This document shows positions 12,258 through 24,173 of a stretch of 64,000 nt of DNA, in pieces; position 1 is the stretch's first letter, and each line of letters begins with the position of its first letter. This DNA is from Combretum micranthum (Eukaryota > Streptophyta > Magnoliopsida > Myrtales > Combretaceae), in assembly GCA_024138025.1 (NCBI GenBank), contig JAMXBD010000366.1, forward strand, positions 496,001 to 560,000, in the 5' to 3' direction. Under the pieces are notes generated by a model. The model did not search any database, was not told the origin of the DNA, and saw only the letters and a list, made by a program, of their open reading frames with translations. A program made the translations under genes and the position numbers.

Positions 12258-13385
12258 GAAAAGAGTTGTTGGAATGTATTTAATGCATGTATCAGACACA
12301 TTTAATGCTCTTTCTCTGCTTTTGACTTTTACACGTTTTTTAAACGTTAAGTTCATTAAACACTAGTATGGGTTGTCAGAAACTTTTTGATAACAGACAA
12401 ATTTTTATCAAAAGTTATAAATAAAATTTTCCTCCTATCTTTGAAAAAGAAGAAATCCTAGAATTTTTGAACGCATAATAAAAACGAAAACAATGTTTTG
12501 TAATTTTTTTTTCTTGTGTTTTTGTTCTCGTTCTCATTAATTTGAAAATTTTTTTAAGAGAACAATTAGTGCTCTATTTCGAAATTTGCTGATACACTCT
12601 AAACTAGGGTTTTTAAGCACTATTAAGATTACAAAAGTTGGTTATCTGCTCGTTTAAGGAGCTTAGTTTGTAAAAAGAATTTGTAAAATTCCCAAAATAT
12701 TCTCTGTTATAAATCTACTCAAGTAGGAGCATTTTTTTGTAAAGGAAATTTGTATATTTCCTTAAAAGCCTTTCAATTTGTAAATCTGCTCATATAAGAG
12801 CTATTTATAAAAAGTCCTCAAATGAGGCATTTGTAAAAGAAGTCATCGTATGAGGTATTGAGAAAAGTCCTCGTAGAGCAAAGAGAAATCCTTCGTTGAA
12901 GGCAAAGAGAATTCCTCAGTAGGAGGCATTTGAAGTCTGGTCTGGAGTTACCAGCATCATCCTAATTGCGATTAGGCGGGAAGTCCTCAATAGGAGGCAT
13001 TTAAAGTCTGGTCGTGTGTTACCAATACAACACTTGATTTATCAAGTGGAAGTCCTTTGTGAAAGGCAATTGTAAAGCCCTATTGTGATAGGCATGGTTG
13101 TAATTCCTCGTCTAAGAGGTATATTGATTTTGGAATAATCAAATAGTGGTAAAAGTCCTCTTTGAGGCATTTGCAGCATGGAGAGTAGGCAGCGGGTCAA
13201 ACTCCACGTTAAATTTTTGTGTTACTTCTCTTTCTCTCTCTCTGTGCTTCTCTATCTCTGCTTATTTGTTGATTATTGTAATCAGTTTATTCCGTACATC
13301 TGTTTGTTTTAGTTTTCTCTTGTCTTATCTTAGTTAATTAATCTGGTTTGATAAACAGAAAAAATTGTAATACTTAATTCACACA

Positions 13386-13405
13386 CCCCCCCCCCCCCCC
13401 CCCCC
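13386..13405 (+). repeat. C20 homopolymer near the LTR 3' end
   Basis: Twenty consecutive C residues follow 'aattcacaca' and precede a CT microsatellite. Its length is likely unstable, and assembly could be inexact here. Confidence 0.9.
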
Positions 13406-13488
13406 TTCTCTCTCTCTTAAATTATTCTTTGTGTATTCTTTCTAACACAAGAGAGCTTGGGTTTGTTTTTATCTCAGATAGGCAAAAG

Positions 13489-13580
13489 GTATGTCCAATT
13501 GATCTGCTTTCTCATGCACACATATTTTATGCATCCATCAAATCAATTTTGTAACACTATCTTGTTGTTTAATTTTGCAG
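13489..13580 (+). other. Intron in the MULE transposase
   Basis: The donor 'caaaag|gtatgt' and acceptor 'ttttgcag|ggactt' join the codons for RQK and GLDKAL, a continuous motif in MULE transposases. The intron is 92 bp and AT-rich. Confidence 0.8.
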
Positions 13581-14630
13581 GGACTTGACAAAGCACTTGA
13601 GGATCTTTTCCCAACCTGTGAACATCGCTATTGTGTGAGACATCTTTATGAGAATTTTAGGAGAAAATTTGTTGGTCAACAATTCAAGGATGCTATGTGG
13701 GCTATTGCAAATGTGACGACAATGAGAGAATGGGATGCAAAAGCTATAGCCATAAGGAATATAAGTAAGGCAACATGGGAATGGTTGGCAAGGATTCTAG
13801 CACCTTGATGGTGTAAGTCACGTTTTAGTTATCGCGCTAAATGTGATACCTTAGTGAATAACCTAAATGAGTCTTTTAATCACATGATACTCAAGGCACG
13901 AGATATGCCAATTATATTGATGCTCGAGTGGTATAGAGTGTGTTTGATGAAGAGGTTTAATCTAAAAAGAGAAGGAATAATGAAGTACGATAAGGAAATT
14001 TGTCCTAACATTCTGAGATGAATTGATAAGATAATCAACATTGCTAGAAATTACTCTGCTATTGCTTCTGGTGCCAAAATGTATGAGGTCGATAATGGGT
14101 TTGAACGCTATGTAGTTGACTTAAACACCCATACATGTACTTGTAGGGCGTGGGAGTTGCAAGGGTTACCTTATAGACATGGCACGACAGCGATTCTGAG
14201 GAATCATGAATGGCTAGAGAACTATGTCCATGAATGTTACAATAAATCTATATACTTGGTTGTCTATAGGGCAATCATACCCCCAATGCCTGGTAGGGAT
14301 CACTGGTTACATTCAAGTCGTGCACGACCTATCCCTCCTAAATTTAGGCCTCAGTTGGGTAAGCTAAAGAAGGCACGTAAATGAGGGGAAAATGAGGCAC
14401 GAAATCCAAACACCGTTCCTCAAAGTAATAGGGTGAAGCGACGTGGGAAATGTGTAAGTGTCAGTCACAACTCTCGATCTTGTCATGCAACTTTAATTGG
14501 GCCTACAATTTAGGAAAGACGGCTTGAGCGCCAAAAAGAGAAGGTGGTATGTATTGATACAAACCTTTGCATTGATCTTACAAGTGCAATATGATTTACT
14601 ATCTTTATACCTTATTAGTCTGCTAGAGGT

Positions 14631-14635
14631 AGTAT
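14631..14635. repeat. Target-site duplication AGTAT of the 5-kb LTR insertion
   Basis: AGTAT at 14631-14635 recurs at 19662-19666. Joining the flanks rebuilds an Arg/Gly-rich exon (SARGS then IRG). Confidence 0.9.
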
Positions 14636-14989
14636 TGTAATCACGCTGATTTTACATAACCTTATTATAACAATTATTAAAATATAATATAGAATAATAA
14701 AAGAACTATATTAAAAATATCAGAAATCACTCTAAATTTTTCACGATTTAAATTTTAAGTATAAACAAATATAGAATAAATATTAAATTTTTAATCTAAT
14801 AAAATTATAGAATAAATCTATAAATAGTAATGAATTCATATGAAATTTCAAACCCTATAAATTATGATAAAGTCAGGTTAAGGGAAATATAATTATTAAT
14901 TTTAAAAAATACCACCAAACAAAACTTTTAAACAATAAAATAATTTACAATAGCAGGTATAAAAGCTGAAAAGTAAAAGCCTTAAACTA

Positions 14990-15218
14990 AAGATTCTATA
15001 TATACTATAGTACTCAGAATATTTAATATCGATAATATGAAAAATTTTATCCAAAAATATTATCGAATCAGTATTTATCATACGTCTCATTTAGATCCAC
15101 AAAATTAACTTTTTGCACCAGTTTATATTTTTGTCCACTCTCTACATAGTTGTTGGTTATAAATTCATCATCTTCTTTTTATTTTTGTATTTCTATTCAT
15201 CTTAACTCCCTTATATTT
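14990..15218 (+). repeat. Tandem duplication in the LTR, copy 1 (partner 15324-15552)
   Basis: About 230 bp recurs at an offset of 334 bp. Landmarks are 'atttatcatacgt', 'ctttttgcac' and 'tagttgttggttataaattc' at 15147 and 15481. The copies are clearly diverged, so this duplication is older than the one at 16551/17060. Confidence 0.85.
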
Positions 15219-15323
15219 TTTTCTTTTTTAATTTCGTTTCATGTTTCTCATTTTCTTCAATTTTGATCTCCCCTGTACATAACAAGCATGCACAAAATAC
15301 CACACATACACATATCTTCAATA

Positions 15324-15542
15324 GAAATTCTATGTATACTATAGCATTCATAATATTTAATACCAACAATATGTAAATTTTCATCTAAAAATATTATTGA
15401 ATTAGTATTTATCATACGTATCACTTGGACCCGTAAAACTGACTTTTTGCACAAGTTCATATTTTTCCCCACTCCTTACATAGTTGTTGGTTATAAATTC
15501 ATCATCTTCTATTTGTTTTTGTATTTCTATTTATCATATCTC

Positions 15543-15552
<10 letters not shown>
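15324..15552 (+). repeat. Tandem duplication in the LTR, copy 2
   Basis: Partner of 14990-15218; it ends in the (TA)n microsatellite at 15549-15569. Confidence 0.85.
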
Positions 15553-15573
<21 letters not shown>

Positions 15574-16379
15574 ACCAATTTTGTATGTATATAGTGCAAA
15601 TTGCACCAATAATTCAATGGAGATGTTCTTGAAGATTGCATAGCCGAAATCCTCCTTCAAATTGCCTAAATTATTGTTCAACAAGTCAAAAAATCACACA
15701 CACTAGCCAATTAGAATAAACCAAACAAGACAACTTAATTAATGCATACATACACATGCATAATCGGTGGAAGAATTGGCTCTAAGAGGCTTCAAATTGC
15801 CACAACTTCCTCTACATATATATCTCTCTCTCTATATATATATCCTCATTAATGGGCATAACAACAAAGTCCTTATACACTTAAAACAACAGCCAAAATA
15901 CTCTCCAAATTCGTGTTCTTTTCCCTCACCAAAACACACAAACCACCCTTAAACAACATAAAAAACAATCGTAAACTAGCCAAGGAAAGTGAAAAAACAA
16001 GCTTAGGGAATCAACAAAGTAAGGTAAGTTAAATTCATTTCAAGTTAATTTATGTATTATACCTTAGTTTAAATCATATTCCTATCAACTTAGGATTCGT
16101 GCCAAGCTTGGAGATGAGTCTACCAACATCATAACAACACAAACAAGGTAAATCTAATCTTAGAACTCCATATATGTATTATGATATATAGAAACAATGA
16201 AATCATAAAGTATGATGATTATGGGATGTTATATGTATTGATATATCACTTACAATATATGTAGAGTATAGAAAAACACTTAGAAGTAGCTTAAATGAAG
16301 GTATAATACATAAATAAAATAAGAAAAATAATTTACGAACAGAGGAAAAATGAAGAAGATGATGAGCAGTACTCTACAT

Positions 16380-16620
16380 CGATCTTACACCGGCTATGTA
16401 CAGTCCAACGTCGGTGGCGTATGTGGGTAAGCTAGCGGTATTGAGGCGATGTCCTCTAGAATAGAAGTGACGTAATTTTTGAAAACACGTAAAATTGAAC
16501 AAACGCCTGCATTTGCAGATTCAATGTCAGGGGCGTTCATGCTGGCATACGAACGCTGACAATATAGAGCTTAATGTCGGCGTCGTTTAAGCCGATGTAC
16601 GTGTAAAGTCTATCCTCTAA
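16380..16620 (+). repeat. GC-rich variable repeat block of the A' LTR
   Basis: This block is much richer in G+C than its surroundings, with repeated CG-containing words such as 'aacgtcggtggcg', 'gtcaggggcgttcatgctgg' and 'gtcggcgtcgtttaagccg'. Comparable blocks occupy the same relative place in the LTRs at 36.4-39.5, 50-53.5 and 59.2-61.9 kb. Confidence 0.6.
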
Positions 16621-16948
16621 CGAATCTGTTAATAATAATAATAATAATAATAGAAGGTAAAATATTATAAATAAATAAATAAATAATAAATAAATATAAA
16701 AACTATAAGAGTAGCAAGCTTAAAATAATTGTTAAGTGCTATATTTTAATAATAACCATTTATAACTAAAAGACATTTAATTAATTAAACAAAATAATTA
16801 GATTATTATAATTGTTCAATAATTATCAAATATATAAGAATGGAAATTTAAATAAGTTAAAATTTTGAATAATTTGATACCTATACATAACAAGAAAATT
16901 ATACAAAATATATAAAAAGAAACACGACAACACTAAACAATAGTAAAT
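16551..16948 (+). repeat. Recent tandem duplication, copy 1 (partner 17060-17459)
   Basis: It begins gaacgctgacaatatagagc and ends 'aacaatagtaaat'. The copy at 17060-17459 is almost identical; differences are mainly in the AATA microsatellite length. A third, short copy of the first ~70 bp lies at 16956-17025. Confidence 0.95.
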
Positions 16949-16955
16949 TTTACAC

Positions 16956-17025
16956 GAACGCTGACAATATAGAGCTTAATGTCGGCGTCGTTTAAGCCGA
17001 TGTACGTGTAAAGTCTATCCTCCAA
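16956..17025 (+). repeat. Short third copy of the duplicated unit
   Basis: Repeats the opening ~70 bp of the unit at 16551 and 17060, from gaacgctgac to 'aaagtctatcct', then breaks off at 'ccaacattcc'. Confidence 0.9.
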
Positions 17026-17059
17026 CATTCCTTGGAACTCAAGGCTTGTAATTTTACAC

Positions 17060-17459
17060 GAACGCTGACAATATAGAGCTTAATGTCGGCGTCGTTTAAG
17101 CCGATGTACGTGTAAAGTCTATCCTCTAACGAATCTGTTAATAATAATAATAATAATAATAGAAGGTAAAATATTATAAATAAATAAATAAATAAATAAA
17201 TAAATATAAATAACTATAAGAGTAGCAAGCTTAAAATAATTGTTAAGTGCTATATTTTAATAATAACCATTTATAACTAAAAGACATTTAATTAATTAAA
17301 CAAAATAATTAGATTATTATAATTGTTCAATAATTATCAAATATATAAGAATGGAAATTTAAATAAGTTAAAATTTTGAATAATTTGATACCTATACATA
17401 ACAAGAAAATTATACAAAATATATAAAAAGAAACACGACAACACTAAACAATAGTAAAT
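17060..17459 (+). repeat. Recent tandem duplication, copy 2
   Basis: Near-identical partner of 16551-16948 at an offset of 509 bp. Confidence 0.95.
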
Positions 17460-20168
17460 AAATACGAATGCTATAATAGGTTAGGTAAGGAAAAATTTAA
17501 AATAGTAATAATAATAATTATAAAAATATAAGCCTATTAAATATGAATTTTTCGGATACCCGATAGATATATATAAATACCTAACAAGAACAAGACAAGC
17601 AAAATGAAAATAAATAATAAGTAGCAAATATTTGTTACCATAAAAACATAAAAAGACTAGTATAGGTAATATAAATTAAAATAAACATCAAGATAGGATA
17701 TTTAAATAATCATAGAAGTTTAGTTGCATTATTTACATTATGTTAATAAGTATTTTTTCTTAATAAGTGACAATAAGTTATAAATGATATAAACATAACT
17801 AATATATCTTAATGAATTATTCTACTAAGTAAAATCATGTTAGGTTGATTAAGCTAATTAAAGTAGATTTAATAATGGAATTAGGTGATTAGTTTCAACC
17901 AACTCGGCTTAGATTAATATACTAGATAAAACTTTAAAAAAAAAAAAAAAAAAAGTACATAATTTTTAAAATACGTCTAATTTAGAATTAGTATAAATTA
18001 TAGTATAGGTTATACCATGATTAATATGGTGAATATGTTGTTTCAAATATCTTATTTTCAGAATTAATAAGAGAATAGATTGATTAAATAGACACAGTTT
18101 AAGTTTATACAACTAAAAACTAAAGTTTAAGAAATATAAGAAGATTTCTCTTACATAAAATGTATTACTACAAATTTCATGATCTTACTGGAAAAATATA
18201 GCTTTTATAAAATTTAGAAACTCCAAATTAAGTACAAAAATCAAATCAGAATTAGTAAAATTTGAATCAGAACATAAATAAGTACAACCAGAATCTTTAT
18301 ACAAATAATACGTATAATGATAAATATCTATTACTTCATTCCATAGGAAATATTAAAGTCTACATTCTCAAACCTCGAGTACTTTCCAAGGACATATCAA
18401 GTAATCAAGAATGCTTAGGTGAGGGATTTCTGATGATCTGCTATTTGTTTATGTGTGTTACTGCTTGTTGTTCTGATTAGTTGTACTGCTTTGATGAATG
18501 ACTGAATGTTATGAATGTTATCATCTGCATGATCACCCGAATAAATGAATAAGTTTAATCACTTGACTAAGTAAATCGGATATACTCGCCACATGTGCTT
18601 GAAACCTCCTATAGGTAATGTCCTGGGTTTGCAATTAAATGTATTTTTGAAATATATTTTCAAAAGATCATGACTTGAAGAATCTCAAGTCGCTCCTTTA
18701 TCCCTTAAACGAGATTTTCCAATAGAGTTTATGAAATAAATATGGGACATTTCCGAGTAATGATTTGACAATGGATGTTGCCTAAGTTGGGGTTCACTTG
18801 TCAAGTGGTAGTAGATGTTACCTGAGTCGGGGTCTCCCTTCCTGATTCACCGTTAATTGGTGATGGTCAGTTTGATTCGCCATTATTTGGTAATGGACAG
18901 ATTTAAATATTAACCAGTGTAAATCACGTGAACACGCTGAAAAATATTGTCTTTTTACCAATGACATATAATCATTGGGTAAGTCTAGGTGGACGCAAAC
19001 ACCAAGCAAGCTCATTCGGATAAGACAAGGTGTCCCATGCAGCTAAGTATAGGAGACAACTGATATGTAGATAGCGTAAATCTACATCATTTATTGCTCC
19101 GGACTCCCATAAATGTGTTGCTTGCATTCATCACGTATGCATTCATATTGTGTGTAGATAGATTTGCATGAATGTTTAATTAATGCTTGATAACTTGTGT
19201 GACCAGTAGTAGTGAAGGATAAACTCACTTAGCTGTGGTTTCGCTCACCTGCAACAGTTTTTATGTAGGATTAATAGCTGGGATTAGGCTAGAAATGTAT
19301 GAAGAGAGCTTCTCAACAGACTTTATTGAAGATAGAAATATAGGATATGGTAAACTTAGATTGTAAATAAGATAAATTTTATAATAATTGGAATTTGTGA
19401 GTTGTGAGTTTGAAACCCATTTTTATTATTTGGTAGGGGATACCGATTCTCTACGGTCTTGGTTAAAAATGGAAAAATTGAATTCCATAGTTGAAATCCG
19501 ATAATATTATTATATGTAAATATGTCATTTAAATAATAGATATTAACAAATAGATAGAGTCTTGTACACTCTGACCTGCAAAACGATTCTCATATTACGG
19601 GTGCACACATAGTCTGATAACTTTAGATTGACCCTACTAGGCCCCCTTTAGGGTCGTGACAAGTATTCGAGGCTAAAGACATTGTACATGTAGAGGAAGT
19701 AGAGGCAATGGTAGGGGTCATACATGGCGAAGAGCTAGTGGGCCATTGCCTTCGTCCTCTCAACTTGTCCTTCACACAGCCCCATTACAGGTAAGCGTGC
19801 CCTGAATGTATAACGTTTCCGTCTACTCATTTATGGTTGCTACTCAAGCTAATGTGTGTGTATGTGTGTGTTTATGTTGCTTTATTTATTTATTTATTCA
19901 TTGAATTAAGGACATTTACAATATCCAACAGCAACATGGTTTTCCCAACCTGCTAATAGTAGTTCAATTGGGGAAAATTCTAGTAGAGGAAGGAGCAGTG
20001 GAAGTAGTGAATCAGCTGTAGGACAATCTAGTTCTATTGGTGCGCGTGGAAGTCATATCCATGCTCATTTTTCATATCAAGGTGCACGTGGTGGACAATG
20101 TGAAAGTAATTCAAAAGAATTCGTGATCATTGAGCATAATATTCCATGTGACATCCATTCCATGTGAT

Positions 20169-22339
20169 ATATACTCTTTGTTATTTTTTAATTTTTTTCC
20201 CTTCGAATACAATTAGTAATGTTATTGAATTGTTGCAGTAGCATAACTCACAAGTAAGATCAAGCATGTAGCTGTTATTTTACATACAAAGGTGAGGAGG
20301 CCTTATTGTACTGCTTAGTATGTGCATTATAATGTGTATCTGCCCTCTATTATTGTGTTTCTTACTTTATTGCTATAAGTAGGTGGAATTTTATGATTAT
20401 GAGATGATAATGCTGCAAACTCAATATCAGAAAGGTAGAGTTCAGTATAAGGAAAAAAAAAGAAAAAGAAAAAGTAACAGGAATATATGAATTTTATGAT
20501 AACACTGCAATTTGAATATGTCAGGCAAAGTGATTTCTCTAGGCTTTATTTATATTTCAAATTTATGTTAATTTTCCATTGAAGTCTTCCAACTTTTCAA
20601 AGTCACTAGAGATATTCTATCTATAACGTAGATAAACATGGGAAGGATAAGTCTTAATTTGTTCATTAACTTGTGGCAAGACAAGCATTCTCACAAAGGA
20701 CTCGTAGTATGGTGCAGCGAAGGAAGAAATTGTTCAATAATCTGTGAAGAACAAAGTGGGATTCATAATGTCTGATGCTTGTTAAAGTTGTTCTCATCGA
20801 TAACCTAGTTTTGAAGGGATAGACTTTTCTTTTTCCTGATTATACGGCTAGACTAGTTTGTATACTGTACGCTTTTGATATTCCTCAACTCTGGCTGGAC
20901 TTCTGCAGAATTCATAGATTAGGAATTTTTTATTTGTTGTTCAGGTTTTGCATCTTATGTACAATCTGTCTGAATGTGAACAAGAAGATAACATATGTTT
21001 TGTGCTTGACAGTAGTGGAAAATGATGAAAAACTGGAGTTTCATAGAATGTTAGAGGCTTTCTTTCTTTCTTTGTTTACTTCCTTTCTTCAGTCATTTCC
21101 AAATATAGATCAGTTGAAGAATCAGTATTGTGACAGTACCTCGTCGGATGCCTATAGATGCTTATTTAAGGATGCTTCAGTGAAAAATGTGTTACTGGAT
21201 CCAGATGTGCCTGTTGGTTATGAGGAAAATTCACCAGAGTACGTGTCTTTGTACAACACACATTTATCATGTTATCTTGGAATTCTCCCCACTTCTTCCT
21301 AGCAGCATGCATAAAGCAATGTCAAGTGGTTTAGCGTGCATACTGCTCTGAATCTTGGCATAAAAAGGACATGCTGGGGGTGGTCTTTTTGTCCTTTCTG
21401 TATGTTGTATATTATGCAATTGTACGTTGGTATTGGTATTTCCTAGGGCTAGTTTCTATATTGATTCCAATACAGGATGGAGAGGTATAGTGTGGATTGA
21501 TGCTTATGAAGATTCACTCTGTTGATGTTTTGCATTTACATTAGTGAATTAATTTTTACATTGACAAGAGAATGCTTTCTGTTGTCTTTTTCACAAATTG
21601 TGGGTAGTATGGAATTGCCTACAAAATCTAAAAGAAGAGAAAACTTGAATATGATAAATAATTTGAAGAGGCTCAGCCAATTCACGCTCCATATTTCAGC
21701 CGCCTCGAATCAGTAGTTGCAAATCAGATGTCCATGGCATCTAATCTTAATAACAAACACCTAAAACAGATAATCGTGCCATTCAGCATCTTCATCCAAT
21801 TCACTCTCTATAATACTAAGTTTTTGTCCAATATCCTCTCATTCCATTTCAATTTAATGTGCAATGATGTTTTGATCAGTTCTAATTGTAATTTTAAATC
21901 CAGCGTCTAGACTTCGTATTGTGTTTTGATTATAATTCTAAATCCAAGTACATGACCACTATAATACTTAGTTATATTTTTTATGAAATCTAACATATTA
22001 TTCATGGTATAAGCACCTTCACATTCTCGTCAATGAACTACTTAGGTGATTATTTGACCATTAATAATGATGATTTCATTAAGCCTCATAAGAGTAGCAA
22101 TATGATAATTTTTGTAAGAGTAGTAAGCGAATCACAATACACCTGAATGAGTCATAGCAAAACAATTGAGCATAGACATAACAAATCTAATGAACTTTAA
22201 CTACACTTTGCATTCTATCATAATTTAAGCACATGCTTATCTCAATACATCCAAATACAACTCCACTCTAGCAAGTCTTGTAGACAATACACCATATTAA
22301 AAGTATCACAGTAGTAGAACATGATAGAAAAAGGAGTCT
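20169..22339. other. MULE interior between the two convergent genes
   Basis: This stretch separates the 3' ends of the transposase and the GRF gene. It holds a 122-codon plus-strand frame at 20934-21302 (… VENDEKLEFHRMLEAF …, later PNIDQLKNQYC) that I do not recognise. That frame could be a captured exon, a 3' exon or chance. No terminal repeats or RNA genes are visible. Both polyadenylation regions of the convergent genes should lie here. Confidence 0.5.
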
Positions 22340-22761
22340 TCACAACTTCTTTATCTTAGAGCGCATGTGCTTCAACTCAACGTAGAGATTTTCAACTGAT
22401 TCCTTCTCTCTTCGTTGTGTTGACTCCAATTCATGTTGTAAGCGACTAACTCGTTCTACTACCTTCTTCCCAAATTCCAAACCATAGCTACATGTAAGTG
22501 GATCAAGCCACTTGAAGTAATTACAGTTATCCTCATCCTGCACAATCAACACAAATTTTTTTTTATTACAACAGAACATTGAAACTTTGTGTGGAACAAG
22601 TCATTATTAGCACTCACCCAATATTTAAGACATCCTTCAAATCTTCTTCCATAACTTCTAACCTTCCATGATGATACAATTACTGACCTTTCCCTATAGT
22701 TACAAGTCGTTGTGTGCCTCTTTGAAGTTATTGAGTTGTTTGATGAAGATCCACAGCTCAT
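22340..22761 (-). CDS. GRF zinc-finger/coiled-coil protein, second gene of the MULE
   Basis: Two exons, 22761-22618 and 22537-22340, are joined by an 80-bp intron (GTGAGT donor, TTGTGCAG acceptor) and encode about 113 residues. The Met at 22761 is followed by a Ser/Asn-rich start (MSCGSSSNNS). Residues 20-60 resemble the zf-GRF fold: GRRFEGC at 38-44 and CNYFKWLDP at 53-61. The first zinc ligand pair, normally CxCG, reads CNYR, so one Cys is replaced by Tyr. Residues 75-113 are Glu/Lys/Arg-rich with heptad-like hydrophobics, a likely coiled coil. Small plant GRF proteins of the At4g04775 type have the same finger plus coil. GRF fingers are usually linked to nucleic-acid binding. The gene faces the transposase and lies downstream of the right TIR. 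Possibly mildly decayed; function in the element is inference. Confidence 0.75.
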
Positions 22762-24173
22762 TTTCCTAGCTTGCGTAAACCTGACAAATAGTTGATCAAA
22801 CCAAGCCAAATAATGGCTGCACAAGAAACCAATATATTAATTAGTTTACAACATTTTCAAGTTTTTCCTTTGTAGTAAACTGTGTTTTACCCATCATTTG
22901 TAGGCAATGGAGATATTACTCCATTAATCAATGTCAACCAATTACATTTAATGTGAAAAGAAATTAGTTGCTTTTGGAATGATGAGGATGACAATAGAAC
23001 ATAAGAGGTAGCATGAATAATCTAAGTAGCATCTAGCTTTAGTTAGAGAGCCTCATAAGTCTCTACATCCTGCAGTGAACACATTAAGAAGAAAAGAGAA
23101 TAAAGAATAAGTAAAAAGATATTAAACCGATCTCCCAACACATTTACTAAATCAACTCCAACAAAGATTAATAAATATTTGCAAGTCAAATGCCAATTCT
23201 TCATTAAAACTAAAACTATAGATCACTTGTTTGTAAAAACTCTAAAACTCATGTAACATTTGTATAATTTACCCTAAATTAAGATTGATAACAATATATT
23301 TACGAGACTAATGCAAGGTGAACACAAGCAAATTTGTGGATTTCAATGTAGTGAGAGAATATATAAATCTATAACCATGTGAAGAAAAGGAAAGTAGGCC
23401 AAATGAGCTCCAACTCCTTTACAACCAACAATAGATTGTTGAAAATTCTCCAACTCCTTTATAACTCTAGCTTGATTTCTAGACAACCTTATCTATAAAA
23501 TGCTGAACATAAATTGATAAGGAAAAGTATCTAGCCTGAGTATAAAATCTATAAGGATTATTCTTGATTAATTAATGCCTGCCTATATCATCTACTCATA
23601 TATTAATTTTTCACAATGCTTAAGTGATTCCCTTATTCATGGTTTTATAGGGTAAGATCAATCAAAAGATCTACTTATGCTGATGAATTTTGCTTAAATT
23701 ATCTCCTATAGAGGAATAAGAAAATTTGTTTTTATCAAACAAGTGAGATATAACTGGTAGCTTATATATATATATATATATAATATTCAATTTCTACAAA
23801 AACTCTTAGTAATACTCTAATATATAAAGCACAAGCACCAAAAAGTTTTTATACCAATCCCTTGTCATCTAGCAATCAACATATTTGTAATCATAAAGTG
23901 AAACATAGAACAAATCACACTATAAGAGACTCAATATAAATGAGCAAAATCAAAAACAGGAAAAGAATGTTAAGAACAAACAAACCATCAACCAGATCCA
24001 CAACTTTCGAAAGGATAATTAAAAAAAAAAAAAAAACCAACTCCAAGTTGACCTACTAAACCTCATGTTCATAATAAACCAGCTTTTAACCAACGATCTA
24101 AAATTGCATATGGGCATTATCAATGGAAAAAGTACAAAGCCAAAAAGATAGCCAAGCAAGACACATGCACCAC
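22762..24173. other. Putative long 5' intron/leader of the GRF gene
   Basis: AT-rich, no recognisable protein on either strand; contains a (TA)n microsatellite near 23766-23782 and a poly-A tract near 24020. Its position between the TIR exon (24249-24342) and the GRF Met suggests a leader intron, mirroring the 755-bp intron on the transposase side. Confidence 0.4.

Larger units (their letters stand above)
11629..13447 (+). mobile_element. Solo LTR, probably Ty1/copia-type, inserted in the transposase DDE exon
   Basis: The 1.8-kb block interrupts one exon and is flanked by CAAGA. It ends '...tctttctaaca' and starts 'ggttgaac', probably a decayed TGTT. Near its right end is a C run of 20 followed by a CT-rich tract, as is common at the 3' end of copia LTRs with very long LTRs. 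Inside are a 33-34 bp minisatellite (11877-12257) and a block of repeated 'aagtcctc...aggcatttg' phrases (12830-13180). No gag or pol sequence is present, so a solo LTR produced by LTR-LTR recombination is the simplest reading. The copia label is tentative. Confidence 0.7.
14636..19661 (+). mobile_element. 5.0-kb LTR (family A'), plus orientation, inside the transposase tail
   Basis: It starts TGTAATCACG, ends GGGTCGTGACA, and is flanked by AGTAT. It carries no gag or pol frame. Reversed relatives lie at 36414-39457 and 49965-53515. Shared features in order are a TATA-like/leader segment with 'aaacaacagccaaa' (about 15885) and a donor (gtaaggtaagtt near 16020), a GC-rich repeat block (16380-16620), and a 3' part with 'actcacttagctgtggtttcgctc' near 19225. 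Extra length comes from local duplications at 14990/15324 and 16551/17060. I read it as one very long solo LTR. I cannot exclude a non-autonomous element with unrecognised LTR borders. Confidence 0.75.
10179..20168 (+). pseudogene. mudrA-like: mudrA-type MULE transposase, decayed and split by two LTR insertions
   Basis: Domain order matches plant MULE transposases. The N-terminal PB1-like domain (10179-10480; HIHYGGTL..) is followed by an acidic linker to 10814. The MuDR zinc-binding domain (10868-11280) has CGWRVYGS and CTCPWGF-like residues. The DDE core is split: 11284-11628 carries IGLDGCYLKG and WCWFLEIFW; 13453-13488 carries FISDRQK; 13581 on carries GLDKALEDLFP, CEHRYCVRHLYENFR and NNLNESFN. 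A SWIM finger (about 14110-14180; CTCRAWELQG) is followed by a knuckle (GKC...HNSRSCH) near 14440. The Ser/Gly/Arg-rich tail lies at 19662-20168. Defects: frameshifts near 10810 and 10950, stops at 11281, 13806, 14019 and 14382, and Tyr for the usual Cys in the SWIM motif (LPYRH). One intron interrupts RQK|GL (13489-13580). The exon resumes in frame after both LTRs. Confidence 0.9.
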
